Below, piece after piece: positions 36,004-44,172 of a DNA stretch of 64,000 nt. The notes beneath the pieces were generated by a model, which worked only from the letters and a program-made list of their open reading frames with translations, searched no databases and was not told the origin of the DNA. Within the stretch, counting starts at the first letter, position 1; every line of letters starts with the position of its first letter. The stretch covers positions 1 to 64,000 of the forward strand of contig URMA01000005.1 in the NCBI GenBank assembly GCA_900548875.1. Direction: 5' to 3'. The stretch comes from an uncultured Porphyromonadaceae bacterium. Lineage in GTDB: Bacteria; Bacteroidota; Bacteroidia; Bacteroidales; Muribaculaceae. Made by a program: the position numbers and the translations under genes.

Positions 36004-36491
36004 CAGAATCCGTTTGTTAAGCCTTTTACTACTCCAGCAGCCTGCAAATCCTTCAACAGCATATCCTTGTTGACCGTCACTACTGCCCCTACCTTATATT
36101 TCTTTTTAGCGATTTTCACCACTTCGCGATTGCCGCCCACCATTGTGGCATAAGCCTTATATGAGCCGCCGTCAGAAAAGAAATCCTTGAAGAAATCCGC
36201 ATGCTGTTGCTCCACAATCGGAGAACCAGCCAACGGACGCTGACTCTGCCTCAATTCCTTGTTGGAAAATCCACGGAAAAGTACGCCATGGACGGCACAT
36301 TTCATCAATTCTTCGTCGCCCGGATTATTTTTGGACGAAAGTACCCACACTTTGACAAGATAAGTACCCTGCATACCTGTTCCGGCACCCTCTATTTCAT
36401 ATGAAAGGGCGTCGCCCGAAGAGTCCTTTGCCTCAGCCTGCACCAGACCGAACAGCAAAGCCATCAGAATAAACAAAATTTGTTTTTTCAT
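36003..36491 (-). CDS. Small exported protein, first gene of the envelope operon
   Basis: The 162-residue protein has a signal peptide (MKKQILFILMALLFGLVQAE) without a lipobox Cys. It shares with the lipoprotein at 34772-35260 the order: an acidic-to-G-rich start (EGAGTGMQGTYLVKVW), VHGVLFRGF, DFFKDFFSDGGSYKAY, and YKVGAVVTVNKDMLLKDLQ. Family unknown, LPP20/FlgT-N-like by pattern. It is preceded by a -7 box at 36639-36646 with a leader of about 140 bases and is followed by the barrel gene with a one-base stop/start overlap. Confidence 0.78.
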   Translation of the reverse strand: MKKQILFILMALLFGLVQAEAKDSSGDALSYEIEGAGTGMQGTYLVKVWVLSSKNNPGDEELMKCAVHGVLFRGFSNKELRQSQRPLAGSPIVEQQHADFFKDFFSDGGSYKAYATMVGGNREVVKIAKKKYKVGAVVTVNKDMLLKDLQAAGVVKGLTNGF

Positions 36492-36638
36492 ATTTACTTG
36501 ATAATATTGATAAATTTCATTGTCAATACGCGTTTTTCAATTTTGATAAGCCATTTTTCAGCGTCCGAAGATTTACTCAAAGGCAGCAAAAGCATTTTTC
36601 AGATATCTTCTTCATCCCGAACCGAACCCTATTTTATT

Positions 36639-36646
36639 CAAAGTTA
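36639..36646 (-). promoter_or_regulatory. -7 box of the seven-gene envelope operon
   Basis: The minus strand reads TAACTTTG, exact TAnnTTTG, with CAAAT (TTTG on the minus strand) about 20 bases further upstream as a -33 element. Confidence 0.6.
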
Positions 36647-36737
36647 GCGAAAAAGGTCAAATAATCAAATTAATTTCCAGATATTTTGACATTCCGCCAA
36701 ACTGAAAAGCCGGAAGAAGGACGCGACGGGATGCAAT

Positions 36738-37436
36738 TTAGAACCTGTACATGGCCCTTGAGCCCATCACCTTTTGGCTTTTTGGATTCATATTCACTTT
36801 TTCAATGACCATACGTGTTGGCGTATACAGCCCACATGCACACATCACTTTTCCATTGGAAGCCAAATTGGAGGAAAACATGATCAACGGGAATTTATTC
36901 CACAGCAGTCCGTCGCCACCATTGTCTACAAAAATCTTGTCATACTTTTCATAGTTGGACTTCTTAAATTTGCCCATGCTTCCATTAAAAAGAGTGACCA
37001 CTTTTTCAAGTTCCTTTACCGAAGGCATATACCAGCCGTCCCCTTTCTTGCGACACCAGTCGTAGAACGGCAACGTACCTTCATATTCCTTGTGTTCAGC
37101 GATGAATTTTTCAATAATTTTCATGTTCTGGGAACCGTCGGTTTCGCTGAATTCACCTTCTATTTTCAGTTTTTTCTCATTGGCCCACTTCCCTTCAAAC
37201 CGATCCAACGAGAGCAGCAAGCCGTGTTGGCCCGTGACATCTACCTCAATGACATAACCACGGACACCCTTATAGTCATAAATATCGCCAACCTCATATT
37301 TCAGTTGTAATTGTCCGGACTCCTCTTGACGGTTTTGGGTTGTACTCAACACATCGGTACCGGCATTAATCTGCGCCTGCATTTCAGCAAATGATAACGA
37401 CATTACGGCTATCAAACCAATCAATTTAATATTCAT
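36738..37436 (-). CDS. Exported DUF1566/Lcl-like protein
   Basis: The 232-residue protein has a signal peptide (MNIKLIGLIAVMSLSFAEMQ, cut near AQI). The body has the C-type-lectin-like DUF1566 pattern: YDYKGVRGYVIEV, YDWCRKKGDGWYMPSVKELEK and LLWNKFPLIMFSSNLASNG. In that fold the GWxLPsxxEL and W/SS positions hold a ligand-binding surface. It is transcribed in the same direction as the downstream seven-gene operon but is separated by 246 bases that contain that operon's promoter, so it is probably a separate unit. Confidence 0.8.
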   Translation of the reverse strand: MNIKLIGLIAVMSLSFAEMQAQINAGTDVLSTTQNRQEESGQLQLKYEVGDIYDYKGVRGYVIEVDVTGQHGLLLSLDRFEGKWANEKKLKIEGEFSETDGSQNMKIIEKFIAEHKEYEGTLPFYDWCRKKGDGWYMPSVKELEKVVTLFNGSMGKFKKSNYEKYDKIFVDNGGDGLLWNKFPLIMFSSNLASNGKVMCACGLYTPTRMVIEKVNMNPKSQKVMGSRAMYRF

Positions 37437-37586
37437 AGTTCTTAATATTTAAAGTTACATTCAAATTCCGTTTTACATCCGACAGAGAATATCCTCAAAA
37501 CAGGGTCCGTTCCACCGGACAGCATTATGGCTTCTCCATCAAAAAGCGTTTGAGCCTTATACTAAGCCGCATCCTATCTTATTATT

Positions 37587-37594
37587 CAAAGATA
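37587..37594 (-). promoter_or_regulatory. -7 box of the DUF1566-like gene
   Basis: The minus strand reads TATCTTTG, exact TAnnTTTG. The 351 bases between this gene and prfB contain this box and no other feature I recognise. Confidence 0.55.
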
Positions 37595-37787
37595 CTGAAT
37601 ATTCACATGCGCAAAAATCCGACAATTCCGTTTTATCGACTATCCTGCAGAAACGCGGACCGATGTTGTTCATAAAAGCGATTATATAGTCAAATTTTGT
37701 TCGACACTTATGGAATTCCGCAGAAGAGATTGCCGATATTTCACGAAAAATTGCGATATTCGCAGAAATTTTCAAAAAACTAATTCA

Positions 37788-38901
37788 ATGATTACTCAAG
37801 ACCAACTAAAAGAGACAGAAGAACGCAAGCTGGCGTTGAGGAGGTATCTTTGACATCGACAACAAGAAAATAGAAGTCGAAGAAGAAGAGCTGCGCACCC
37901 ATGTCCCCAACTTTTGGGACGACCAGAAAGCGGCCGAAAAGCAGATGCGCAAGGTGAAGGAACTTCACTATTGGATTGACAGCTATGAAGAAATAGCGAA
38001 AATGGTCGACGAACTCACATTGGGCTTTGACTTCGTGAAAGAAGGCTTGCTCACGGAAGAGGAACTCGACGAAATGTATCGGAATCTTATTCAAAAATTT
38101 GAACAGGTCGAGTTGCGCAACATGCTGCGCCGCGAGGAAGACAAACTGGGAGCCGTGCTGAAAATCAACTCCGGAGCCGGAGGTACGGAAAGCCAGGACT
38201 GGGCGTCGATGCTTATGCGCATGTACCTGCGCTGGTGTGAAAGACACGGCTACAAGACATCGATTGTCCACATGGTGGAAGGCGATGAAGCCGGCATCAA
38301 GTCAGTGACAATTCAGATAGAAGGCGATTTGGCCTACGGCTATCTGAAGAGCGAAAACGGCGTTCACCGTCTTGTCCGCGTTTCGCCGTTCAATGCACAG
38401 GGAAAACGAATGACATCGTTTGCATCGGTATTCGTCACTCCGCTTGTCGACGACACCATCGAGGTGAACATCAACCCTGCCGACATTTCGTGGGATACCT
38501 TCCGAAGCGGAGGAGCCGGCGGACAGAACGTAAACAAGGTGGAAACGGGCGTGCGCCTGCGCTACAACTACAAAGACCCCGACACCGGTGAAGTGCGCGA
38601 AATTCTTATTGAAAACACGGAAACGCGCTCACAGCTCGACAACCGCGAGAATGCGCTCCGCCTGTTGCGCTCACAACTCTACGACATGGAGCTGCAACGC
38701 CGCATGGCTGAACAGCAGAAAATCGAGGCCGGCAAAAAGAAAATCGAATGGGGCTCACAGATACGTAGCTACGTGTTCGACGACCGCCGCGTGAAAGACC
38801 ACCGCACGGGATACCAAACTTCGGACGTAAACGGTGTGATGGACGGAAATATCGACGGATTCATCAAGGCTTACCTGATGGAATTCGCACAGGAGAACTG
38901 A
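37788..38901 (+). CDS. prfB: Peptide chain release factor 2 with programmed +1 frameshift
   Basis: Translation starts at ATG 37788. At 37842-37854 the reading runs AGG TAT CTT TGA C, preceded by another AGG: a Shine-Dalgarno-like AGGAGG, a slippery CTT and an in-frame TGA at 37851-37853. A +1 shift over the T at 37851 continues as GAC ATC GAC into the main frame to 38901, giving about 370 residues. The factor has the RF2 landmarks SPF (VSPFNAQGKRM) and the catalytic GGQ loop (SGGAGGQNVNKVET). It releases peptides at UGA and UAA; low RF2 lets the ribosome pause at UGA and shift, so the gene autoregulates as in E. coli. Confidence 0.96.
37842..37854 (+). promoter_or_regulatory. prfB programmed frameshift site
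   Basis: The sequence AGGTATCTTTGAC, with an AGG immediately before it, has the same parts as the E. coli site: purine-rich SD-like element, CTT (Leu) slip codon and UGA followed by C, the weakest stop context. Confidence 0.95.
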
Positions 38902-38936
38902 TAAAGCCCGACTGACGGACTTTTCAGCCATAATGT

Positions 38937-38976
38937 TAGGACTGCATATTCTTAAGGAGGAAAATATGCAGTCCTA
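38937..38976 (+). terminator. prfB terminator
   Basis: Perfect 14-bp arms starting TAGGACTGCATATT (38937-38950) and ending AATATGCAGTCCTA (38963-38976) are followed by CTTTTTTT. Confidence 0.92.
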
Positions 38977-39005
38977 CTTTTTTGCCTGAAACACAGGGAG
39001 GAATT

Positions 39006-39049
39006 TGTAACAGCAATGTAACAACAATGCAATATTACTGTTACAACAA
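39006..39049 (+). promoter_or_regulatory. Four 11-bp-phased repeats, candidate Pho box of pafA
   Basis: TGTAACA (39006), TGTAACA (39017), TGCAATA (39028) and TGTTACA (39039) recur every 11 bases with 4-base spacers. The last begins 17 bases before the candidate -7 box TATTTTG (39056). PhoB sites are direct repeats of a 7-base core phased by 11 bases overlapping the -35 region, and the gene is an alkaline phosphatase. The same arrangement precedes ppk1. Confidence 0.65.
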
Positions 39050-39085
39050 AGTGGGTATTTTGCGGCAAAATTATTTGATACGGAT

Positions 39086-40729
39086 ATGAACAAACGATTG
39101 CTGACTATCTGCTCTGTGCTATTGCTTGCAATTGCCGCTTTCGCCTCCGGCCGTCAGGAACGTCCAAAACTGGTTGTAGGCATAGTTGTCGACCAAATGC
39201 GGTGGGATTACCTCTACCGCTATTACGACCGTTTCGGCGAAGACGGGTTCAAGCGGTTGATGAACAACGGTTTCAATTGCGAAAACGTAATGCTCAACTA
39301 TATTCCTACCGTAACGGCAATCGGACACACGTCCATTTATACCGGCTCTGTTCCTTCGATTCACGGCATTGCCGGAAACGATTTCTACCTGAACGGAAAG
39401 AAAACCTATTGCACCTCTGATTCGACGGTAAGCACCGTAGGCTCGGATTCGAAAAACGGAAAAATGTCGCCACGCAACCTGCTGGTAACTACCATCGGCG
39501 ACGAACTGAAACTTGCCACCAATTTCCGCTCCAAAGTCATCGGCATTTCCATCAAGGACCGCGCCGCCATTCTTCCTGCCGGACACTCGGCCGATGCCGC
39601 CTACTGGTTTGACCCGACCAACGGACATTTCATCACCAGCACCTACTATACCGACAAACTGCCTGAATGGGTGAATAAGTTCAACGACCGAAATTTGCCC
39701 GAAAAATACCTGAAACAGGACTGGAACACGCTCTACCCTATCGAAACCTATACGGCTTCCTCTGCCGACGACAATGATTTCGAACAGCCGTTTTCAGAAA
39801 ACGGTACACCGACAATGCCGGTACGTACTTCCAAACTTTATAAAACCAAAGGCTACGGACTTATCAGCAGCACGCCTTACGGCAACTCGCTGATATTCGA
39901 CCTCGCAGAAGCCGCCATCAATGGCGAACAACTGGGACAACGCGGCGAAACCGACTTTCTGGCCATCAGCCTCTCGTCGACCGACTACGTAGGGCATCAG
40001 TTCGGAACCTACGCCGTTGAAACGGAAGACACCTATTTGCGACTTGACAAGGATTTGGCCAAGTTCCTGAATCTGCTGGACACGACCATCGGCAAGGACA
40101 ACTACCTGATATTCCTCACAGCCGACCATGCCGCCGCCCACAACTTCACCTTCCTGCAGGCGCACAAAATTCCTGCCGGAGGCTGGGAAACGGAAAATGT
40201 GGCCGACGAACTGAACAAGCGCCTGGCTGAAACATTCGGCACAAACGTAAAGCCGGTTAAGGATGTGCTGAACTATCAGGTCTTTCTCGACGACGAAGCC
40301 ATAAAGAGCGCCAAACTCTCACGCGAAAGCGTCATAAAAAGCATCATTGAGCAACTGCTGGAAAATGAAGCAGTCGCCTACGCCGTAGACATGGAAAAAG
40401 CAGCCGTAGCATCCGTTCCCGAAAAGGTGAAACAACGCATCATCAACGGATACAACAACAAACGCAGCGGCGACATACAAATCATCATGCAACCAAACTG
40501 GTATGAAATATACAATCATTCCATAAAGAACACACAAGGCACGACACACGGAGTATGGCATCCGTATGATTCCCACATTCCTCTCTTTTTCATGGGCAGC
40601 AACATTCCAGCCGGACAGACCCACCAACAAGTCTACATCACGGACATAGCTGCCACCGTTTGCGCCATACTCCAGATACAAATGCCAAATGGATGTATTG
40701 GTAACCCTATAGAGGCCATCATGGATTAG
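39086..40729 (+). CDS. pafA: PafA-type alkaline phosphatase
   Basis: The 547-residue protein has a signal peptide (MNKRLLTICSVLLLAIAAFA). It carries the active-site set of PafA: metal ligand Asp 36 (VVDQMRW), nucleophile Thr 77 (YIPTVTAIGHTSIYTG), Asn 98 (AGNDF), Lys 157 and Arg 159 (SIKDRA), and further metal ligands in SSTDYVGHQFG, LTADHAAAHN and THGVWHP. The spacings (36, 77, 98) match those of Elizabethkingia PafA (38, 79, 100). PafA hydrolyses a wide range of phosphomonoesters in the periplasm. In Bacteroidetes some versions are constitutive, but the tandem repeats upstream suggest phosphate control here. Confidence 0.93.
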   Translation: MNKRLLTICSVLLLAIAAFASGRQERPKLVVGIVVDQMRWDYLYRYYDRFGEDGFKRLMNNGFNCENVMLNYIPTVTAIGHTSIYTGSVPSIHGIAGNDFYLNGKKTYCTSDSTVSTVGSDSKNGKMSPRNLLVTTIGDELKLATNFRSKVIGISIKDRAAILPAGHSADAAYWFDPTNGHFITSTYYTDKLPEWVNKFNDRNLPEKYLKQDWNTLYPIETYTASSADDNDFEQPFSENGTPTMPVRTSKLYKTKGYGLISSTPYGNSLIFDLAEAAINGEQLGQRGETDFLAISLSSTDYVGHQFGTYAVETEDTYLRLDKDLAKFLNLLDTTIGKDNYLIFLTADHAAAHNFTFLQAHKIPAGGWETENVADELNKRLAETFGTNVKPVKDVLNYQVFLDDEAIKSAKLSRESVIKSIIEQLLENEAVAYAVDMEKAAVASVPEKVKQRIINGYNNKRSGDIQIIMQPNWYEIYNHSIKNTQGTTHGVWHPYDSHIPLFFMGSNIPAGQTHQQVYITDIAATVCAILQIQMPNGCIGNPIEAIMD

Positions 40730-40769
40730 AATATCCTAAATTTTCCATTGAATAGATTCTTTAATCAGA

Positions 40770-40801
40770 AAGCATTGCCTGAGGTAGGTAGTGCTTTTTT
40801 A
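40770..40801 (+). terminator. pafA terminator
   Basis: Stem AAGCATTGCCT (40770-40780)/AGGTAGTGCTT (40786-40796) with two G-U pairs, then a run of T. Confidence 0.8.
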
Positions 40802-40821
40802 TTTTTGCAGACGGGCAGTTT

Positions 40822-41247
40822 TCAACTGTGCTTGCGCCGGCATTGGGGACATTCGCCCTTTATGACAAATGAAACCGAATGCGCCGTGAAGCCTTCAGGC
40901 AAAGCAAAGTCGGGCAATGGCAGGCTCTCCATGCAAAACGACTGCCGGCACGACTCGCAGTAAAAATGGATATGAGCATCCGAAAGGTTGCAAGCTCCCT
41001 CACTGGTACACGGCTCATAGTTCAGCACTCCGCGTCCGTCCTCAAACGCATGCACAATATCGTGTTCCAGAAACAATGTCAGCACCCGAAAGATGCTCGA
41101 TTTGTCCACCGTCAACAGCACATCTTCCAAATCCGAAATACTCATCGGCTTTCCGGCATCCTTCAATGCCTTCAGCACAAGAATTCTGTTCGCCGTTGGC
41201 TTTACCTTTTTCCGTTCCAGCCAAGCCTCAACTGTCGAAAGTTCCAT
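40822..41247 (-). CDS. Fur-family metalloregulator
   Basis: The 141-residue protein has the winged-helix N-terminal region (RKKVKPTANRILVLKALKDAG, SISDLEDVLLTVDKSSIFRVLTLF) followed by a metal-binding C-terminal region with CESCRQSFC and CPQC zinc-binding Cys pairs and DAHIHFYC. This is the Fur superfamily; whether it is Fur, Zur or PerR cannot be decided by eye (the two structural Cys pairs fit any). It has its own -7 box at 41265-41272. It is convergent with pafA. Confidence 0.9.
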   Translation of the reverse strand: MELSTVEAWLERKKVKPTANRILVLKALKDAGKPMSISDLEDVLLTVDKSSIFRVLTLFLEHDIVHAFEDGRGVLNYEPCTSEGACNLSDAHIHFYCESCRQSFCMESLPLPDFALPEGFTAHSVSFVIKGECPQCRRKHS

Positions 41248-41264
41248 AAGCAGTCTTTTTGTTG

Positions 41265-41272
41265 CAAATTTA
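41265..41272 (-). promoter_or_regulatory. -7 box of the Fur-family gene
   Basis: The minus strand reads TAAATTTG, exact TAnnTTTG, 18 bases before the ATG at 41247. Confidence 0.6.
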
Positions 41273-41340
41273 TAAAAAAGCCATACATAAACCGACCGTC
41301 GGCCATCTTTTGCAAATTGGTTGCATTCGTCCTATTCTTT

Positions 41341-41751
41341 TTAATTCCCGGAAATCGGAATAATCATCCTGTTAGGCTCCTCCATCGACCACTGCACTTG
41401 CCAGGTTCTGCCATCATTGCGGTCAAGAAGGATAAACGTATAAATGTTGTCTGTCGGAGTCAGACTAAAACGTCCCTCATAAGCTTTCTGCGTTCCGTTG
41501 ACCAGCGAAACGCCATTCAACGGCACTTCAAACCGATTGTCACCGCTTACATCATATTGAACTTGCCATATTTTGCCATTACGCGTATCCAATTTGAGGA
41601 ATGTCCACATGTTTCTTGTAGGATACAGTTCAAAATTTTGTGGCATCAGAACCGTCTGATCAACGGCATTCTTTTCATTCACTTTTTTGCTTTCCGAACA
41701 GGCGACGAGAAACAGGCAGCTAAAAAGAAAAAGATAACAGAATTTTTTCAT
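41341..41751 (-). CDS. Small lipoprotein with an internal duplication
   Basis: The start ATG 41751 gives a lipoprotein signal ending FLVAC (Cys 18). The 136-residue protein contains two similar ~35-residue units: PTRNMWTFLKLDTRNGKIWQ and PTDNIYTFILLDRNDGRTWQ, each continuing WQVQ and ending in PL/PI. The repeated unit has WxxF-L-D-x2-G-[RK]-x-W-Q-V-Q, a pattern I cannot name. It has its own -7 box at 41786-41793 and no operon partner. Confidence 0.8.
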   Translation of the reverse strand: MKKFCYLFLFSCLFLVACSESKKVNEKNAVDQTVLMPQNFELYPTRNMWTFLKLDTRNGKIWQVQYDVSGDNRFEVPLNGVSLVNGTQKAYEGRFSLTPTDNIYTFILLDRNDGRTWQVQWSMEEPNRMIIPISGN

Positions 41752-41785
41752 AGTACTTAAAGTTTTTGGTGTCAACACTATTCTA

Positions 41786-41793
41786 CAAATTTA
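41786..41793 (-). promoter_or_regulatory. -7 box of the small duplicated lipoprotein
   Basis: The minus strand reads TAAATTTG, exact TAnnTTTG, 35 bases before the ATG at 41751. Confidence 0.55.
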
Positions 41794-41898
41794 GCCATAA
41801 ATAAACGAATCGCCAACATTTGAAACTGAATAAAAGTCAATCACTCACAAAAAAGGCGACAACTCTTTTCCATGCTTTCATTTTCGGGCGATTTTCAG

Positions 41899-41906
41899 TA
41901 AGTTTG
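41899..41906 (+). promoter_or_regulatory. -7 box of the M20 deacylase gene
   Basis: TAAGTTTG, exact TAnnTTTG, 16 bases before the ATG at 41922; it excludes the longer upstream frame from 41820. Confidence 0.6.
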
Positions 41907-41921
41907 CGAAAAAATTTCCCC

Positions 41922-42986
41922 ATGGACGAACTATTCTATTCAGCGGTTGATTTGCTGAAACAATTGATAGCCACACCGTCGGTGAGCCGCGACGAAACGC
42001 ATGCCGCCGACGTAATTGAAAAATTCATGCGCGACAACGGTTGCCTGCCCGAGCGCAGCGGCAACAACGTGTGGTGCAAGTCGGCCGACTTTTCGCCGGC
42101 AAAGCCGACTCTTCTGCTCAACTCCCACATCGACACCGTAAAACCGGTAGCCGGATGGACCTACGACCCTTTTCAGCCTACAGAAGATGAAAAAGGACGA
42201 ATCTACGGATTGGGAAGCAACGACGCGGGAGCTTCGGTGGTCAGCCTGCTGGCAAGTTTCTTGTGGCTTACACAACGGCCCCAACCCTACAACCTGATTT
42301 TCCTGGCTTCGTGCGAAGAGGAAGTGAGCGGACGCAACGGCATCGAATCCGTACTGCCCATGCTGCCGCCCGTCAGCGTGGCAATTGTGGGCGAACCTAC
42401 CGGCATGAATCCTGCCGTAGCCGAAAAAGGACTGATGGTGCTTGACGGTGAAATAACCGGAGTATCGGGCCACGCCGCACGTAACGAAGGGGTAAATGCT
42501 ATCTACAAGGCCGTACAGGCCGTTGAAGCTCTTCGGACACTTACGTTCCCGAAGGAATCGGCCTATCTGGGCCCGGTGAAAATCAGTGTCACGCAAATCA
42601 ATGCCGGTACGCAGCACAATGTCGTGCCCGACCTCTGCAAAATCGTAGTCGATGTCCGCACCACAGATGCCTATACCAACGAAGAAACACTGGAAATGAT
42701 TCGCAAGGCCGTGCCCGACTGCACGCTCACACCGCGCAGCACCCGCCTGCGCCCATCGTCGATAGCCGCCAATCACCCGATTGTGCAACGCCTTGTGTTT
42801 GCCGGCAAAACTCCGTTCGGCTCGCCTACATTGAGCGATCAGGCACTGATGCCGTTCCCCTCCGTGAAAATCGGTCCGGGCGACTCAGCCCGCTCGCACA
42901 CGGCCAATGAATATATCCGCCCGGAGGAAATCCGCGAAGCCATTCAACTCTACACAACGACACTCCATCAACTCAACATAGTTTAA
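41922..42986 (+). CDS. M20-family N-acyl-amino-acid deacylase, ArgE-like
   Basis: The 355-residue protein shows the M20 dinuclear zinc set: LLLNSHIDTVKP (His, Asp), GLGSNDAGAS (bridging Asp), SCEEEVSG (catalytic and metal Glu), VGEPTG, and ARSHTANEYI (His). A dimerisation domain (ITGVSGHAARNEGVN) is inserted. The group includes acetylornithine deacetylase and desuccinylase. In Bacteroides the arginine pathway uses N-succinylated intermediates, so a desuccinylase role is possible. No other arginine genes are nearby, so the substrate is undecided. The next gene starts 13 bases after its stop. Confidence 0.87.
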   Translation: MDELFYSAVDLLKQLIATPSVSRDETHAADVIEKFMRDNGCLPERSGNNVWCKSADFSPAKPTLLLNSHIDTVKPVAGWTYDPFQPTEDEKGRIYGLGSNDAGASVVSLLASFLWLTQRPQPYNLIFLASCEEEVSGRNGIESVLPMLPPVSVAIVGEPTGMNPAVAEKGLMVLDGEITGVSGHAARNEGVNAIYKAVQAVEALRTLTFPKESAYLGPVKISVTQINAGTQHNVVPDLCKIVVDVRTTDAYTNEETLEMIRKAVPDCTLTPRSTRLRPSSIAANHPIVQRLVFAGKTPFGSPTLSDQALMPFPSVKIGPGDSARSHTANEYIRPEEIREAIQLYTTTLHQLNIV

Positions 42987-42999
42987 TACGCAAAACAAA

Positions 43000-44172
43000 A
43001 TGCCAACCAACCAATATTTAGCCTCTAAGCCCCGATACGAAATTCTTGACGGTCTCCGCGGCGTTGCAGCACTTACCGTCATCATTTTCCACTTGTTTGA
43101 AACCTATTCCAAAGGTCCGGTTTTCCAAATTGTCAACCATGGCTACCTTGCCGTCGACTTCTTTTTTGTCCTTTCCGGATTTGTGGTAGGCTATGCCTAT
43201 GACGACCGCTGGGATAAAATGTCAATCGGTAGTTTCTTCAAACGCCGTCTGATTCGTCTCCACCCGATGGTGGTGGTCAGCACACTTATCGGTGCATCCT
43301 TTTTCTATCTTCAGGATTGCGATGCGTTTTCCAACATATCCCAAACCGGCGCAGGAAAATTCCTGCTCTGCATTCTTTTGGGCATTCTGATGATTCCCGC
43401 CGGTAAAAATATGGATATCAGAGGTTGGGGAGAAATCAACGGATTCAACGGACCGAACTGGACATTAACTTATGAATACGTAGCCAACATTCTCTATGCT
43501 TTCTTTTTCCGCCACCTCGGAAAAGTGAGTCTGGCAATACTGGTCGGCCTCTGTGCTATATTGACTCTGAACCTGACACTGAACTGGGACATTTTCGGAC
43601 TTTGGGTCGACCGCACGGCACAAGCCTATACGGTCATCGGCGGCTGGAGTCTGACAGCTCCGCAAATTCTCATCGGATTCACCCGCCTGCTTTATCCGTT
43701 CCTTTGCGGACTGTTGTTGTCGCGAATAGGGAAATACATCACCGTGAAAGGCGGTTTCTGGTGGTGCTCCCTGCTTCTATTGGTTGTTCTGTGCACACCC
43801 TACATGGGCGACAGCATCAACATCCGCGACGGCATCTATAATGCAGCGTGCATCCTGTTCATATTCCCGCTGATGGTAATGATTGGAGCAGGAAGCCGTA
43901 TTTCCGGAAAATTCAGCACAAAGGTCTGCAAATTCCTCGGTGATATCTCCTACCCGGTCTACATCGTCCACTATCCGTTCATCTATTTGCAGGTGGCTTG
44001 GGTGCGCCATAATCCCGAAGCGCCGCTCTATCAGCACGTATGTGTAGGCGCAGGTGTATTCTTTTTCTCCGTTCTTCTTGCCTATTCACTGTTGAAATCA
44101 TACGACGAACCTGTGCGCGAATGGCTCAAGAACAAACTTTTCAAAACCGTCAAACAAACGGAAAAACGATGA
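43000..44172 (+). CDS. Acyltransferase 3-family membrane protein
   Basis: The 390-residue protein has the acyltransferase-3 start EILDGLRGVAALTVIIFHLFE with the catalytic His in the first helix, then GYLAVDFFFVLSGFVVGYAYD, RRLIRLHP and about ten membrane segments. Such enzymes move acyl groups from the cytoplasm to surface polysaccharides or glycans. It is 13 bases after the deacylase and overlaps the galactanase start by 4 bases (ATGA), which is an unusual pairing of an acyltransferase with a GH53 enzyme. Confidence 0.9.
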   Translation: MPTNQYLASKPRYEILDGLRGVAALTVIIFHLFETYSKGPVFQIVNHGYLAVDFFFVLSGFVVGYAYDDRWDKMSIGSFFKRRLIRLHPMVVVSTLIGASFFYLQDCDAFSNISQTGAGKFLLCILLGILMIPAGKNMDIRGWGEINGFNGPNWTLTYEYVANILYAFFFRHLGKVSLAILVGLCAILTLNLTLNWDIFGLWVDRTAQAYTVIGGWSLTAPQILIGFTRLLYPFLCGLLLSRIGKYITVKGGFWWCSLLLLVVLCTPYMGDSINIRDGIYNAACILFIFPLMVMIGAGSRISGKFSTKVCKFLGDISYPVYIVHYPFIYLQVAWVRHNPEAPLYQHVCVGAGVFFFSVLLAYSLLKSYDEPVREWLKNKLFKTVKQTEKR

